Assembly: GCA_963827785.1 (NCBI GenBank)
Contig: CAWHCT010000010.1
Location: forward strand, 48,708 to 112,707
Length of the DNA stretch: 64,000 nt
Origin: Site-B1 sp963827785
GTDB taxonomy: Bacteria; Bacteroidota; Bacteroidia; Flavobacteriales; Flavobacteriaceae
Reading direction: 5' to 3'
Shown: piece by piece, positions 62,639-64,000 of the stretch
Layout of the letters: the number at the start of each line of letters is the position of its first letter
Numbering within the stretch: the first letter of the stretch is position 1
Translations under genes and position numbers: made by a program
Notes under the pieces: generated by a model
The model's database searches: none
Told to the model about the DNA's origin: nothing
What the model saw: the letters and a program-made list of their open reading frames with translations, nothing else

Positions 62639-63949
62639 TTAGTTAACTTGCTTTCTTCCAATAGAACTATAATAAAACCCTTCTTTTTCCATATCGTCTA
62701 ATTCATAAAGATTTCTCCCATCAAAAATTACTGGTTTGTTAAGTAGTTCTTTTAATTTATCAAAATCTGGAGTTCTAAAAATACTCCACTCTGTACTAAT
62801 AACAAGCGCATCGGCATCTTTTGTAGCCTCATACATACCTGTTGCATAATTTAAAGCATCTCCAAATTTTCTTTTAACATTACTCATAGCCTCGGGATCA
62901 AATACATTAATTGTAGCTCCCATGCTAAGCAGGTCTTTAATCATGTATAATGAAGGTGCTTCTCTTATATCGTCGGTTTCAGGTTTAAAGGACAATCCCC
63001 AAATAGCAATTGTCTTATTTTTTAAATCATTGTTAAAATACGCCTTAATTCTTGGAATTAATACCTTTTTTTGTCCATCATTAACATTTATAACAGCCTT
63101 TAAAATATCAAAATTAAAACCTATATCATTACCTGATTTATTCAAGGCTTTAACATCTTTTGGAAAGCAAGACCCGCCATATCCAATCCCCGGAAATAAG
63201 AATCGCTTACCTATTCGAGAGTCTGTACCCATGCCCACTCTAACTTTATCTACGTCTGCTCCAACTTTTTCACAAAAGTTAGCTATTTCATTCATGAAAG
63301 TAATTTTTGTGGCTAAAAAAGAATTGGCTGCATATTTGGTTAACTCTGCCGATTTCTCGTCCATAAATATAATTGGGTTTCCTGAACGCACATAGGGTTT
63401 ATAAAGCTTCTCCATTAATTTAGAAGCTCTTTCTGAGCTTGACCCTATCACTATTCGTTCCGGTTTAAGAAAATCATCCACAGCAAATCCTTCTCTGAGA
63501 AATTCGGGATTTGACACCACGTCAAATTCAACCTTTGCATATTTTGCTATGGTTTCTTTGACTTTATCTGATGTGCCAACGGGAACTGTACTTTTGTCGA
63601 CAATTACTTTGTATTCCTTTATTTGCTTACCAATTTCCTCTGCGACACCCAAAACATAGGACAAATCAGCAGAACCATCTTCATCCTCAGGGGTTGGTAA
63701 AGCAAGGAAAATAACATCTCCATGATTTAATCCTGCTTTTAAGGATGTTGAAAAATTAAGCCTTTCTGCATTTATGTTTCTTTTAAATAAAACATCTAAA
63801 TGAGGTTCGTAAATAGGAATTTGGCCATTCTTCATGGAGTTAACCTTCTCTAGATCAACATCGATACAAAGGACATCGTTCCCGGTTTCGGCTAAACAAG
63901 TACCAGTTACAAGACCGACATAACCTGTTCCAATTACGGATATTTTCAT
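62639..63949 (-). CDS. ugd: UDP-glucose 6-dehydrogenase
   Basis: The 436-residue enzyme has the NAD motif GTGYVG at 7-12, the catalytic cysteine C261 in GYGGSCFPKD, and the dehydrogenase centre (WGLSFKPETDDIREAPS). It oxidises UDP-glucose twice to UDP-glucuronate, the substrate of the next gene. A -7 box lies upstream at 63973. Confidence 0.96.
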   Translation of the reverse strand: MKISVIGTGYVGLVTGTCLAETGNDVLCIDVDLEKVNSMKNGQIPIYEPHLDVLFKRNINAERLNFSTSLKAGLNHGDVIFLALPTPEDEDGSADLSYVLGVAEEIGKQIKEYKVIVDKSTVPVGTSDKVKETIAKYAKVEFDVVSNPEFLREGFAVDDFLKPERIVIGSSSERASKLMEKLYKPYVRSGNPIIFMDEKSAELTKYAANSFLATKITFMNEIANFCEKVGADVDKVRVGMGTDSRIGKRFLFPGIGYGGSCFPKDVKALNKSGNDIGFNFDILKAVINVNDGQKKVLIPRIKAYFNNDLKNKTIAIWGLSFKPETDDIREAPSLYMIKDLLSMGATINVFDPEAMSNVKRKFGDALNYATGMYEATKDADALVISTEWSIFRTPDFDKLKELLNKPVIFDGRNLYELDDMEKEGFYYSSIGRKQVN

Positions 63950-63972
63950 AAAATATTATTTGTTTTAAACCA

Positions 63973-63980
63973 CAAATATA
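63973..63980 (-). promoter_or_regulatory. -7 box (TATATTTG) for ugd
   Basis: This exact TAnnTTTG match on the minus strand is 23 nt before the ugd ATG. The -33 position would lie at the window edge. Confidence 0.55.
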
Positions 63981-64000
63981 ATACTATGAAATCTCTTAAT

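Noticed and set aside
1..64000. tRNA, rRNA, insertion sequences, prophage or defence genes
   Set aside because: I looked through the intergenic regions and gene products and saw no clover-leaf sequence, transposase, integrase, restriction or toxin-antitoxin gene that I could support.

Overview
The window is chromosomal DNA from a member of the Bacteroidota, class Flavobacteriia (AT-rich, probably a gliding Flavobacteriaceae-type organism). The sequence evidence is: Por/type IX secretion (T9SS) cargo with a C-terminal sorting domain, GldH and an SprE/PorW-like lipoprotein, many families typical of flavobacteria (DUF4292, DUF4254, DUF5687, DUF6427, HU-CCDC81/SPOR), and repeated matches to the Bacteroidota promoter TTG-N19/20-TAnnTTTG. 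I cannot name the genus.

Layout. 1-4278 (-): a secreted metzincin protease with FnIII, GEVED and MAM-like modules, running off the left edge. 4423-6114: a fused peptide-type ABC ATPase. 6.6-16.3 kb: a tandem duplication (unit about 4.93 kb) of a 1,564-residue T9SS cargo gene with its own promoter and terminator; the second copy is frameshifted. 16.4-24.1 kb: acetoacetyl-CoA synthetase, then ricT-gldH-PBP1A and a U32 hydroxylase-ferredoxin pair. 24.6-32.8 kb: recA, an ECF sigma factor with a membrane/barrel partner, an acyltransferase, trpS, dprA, a SPOR protein and a thioesterase. 33-40.7 kb (-): an envelope block (EnvC-like, DUF4292, TPR, NDP-sugar pyrophosphorylase, dut, flippase) invaded by short palindromes and a GIY-YIG gene plus its deleted copy. 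40.7-49.4 kb (-): SprE-like lipoprotein, bactofilin, atpZ and a split F1Fo operon (BEFHAG, without atpD/atpC). 49.5-58.1 kb: ABC exporter pair, ferredoxin reductase, GT9/DUF4254, upp, DUF6427/DUF6341, purD. 58.1-64 kb: polysaccharide genes (AMP-ligase-like, GT2, lipid-linked sugar transferase, UDP-xylose synthase, UDP-glucose dehydrogenase).

Sequence quality matters here. Seven genes, including the housekeeping genes atpA and atpG, are broken by small, mostly single-base indels that conserved protein sequence resolves cleanly. I read most of these as base-calling or assembly errors rather than gene decay. They cluster at 12.1-14.4 kb and 60.2-62.6 kb.

I found no clear-cut new defence or mobile system. 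The best candidates for something undescribed are the association of a small GIY-YIG nuclease gene and its deleted twin with a local family of 20-nt palindromes (36.4-40.8 kb), the ECF-sigma partner that appears to combine an inner-membrane anchor with an outer-membrane barrel, and an orphan terminator with a structured upstream region antisense to the recA leader.
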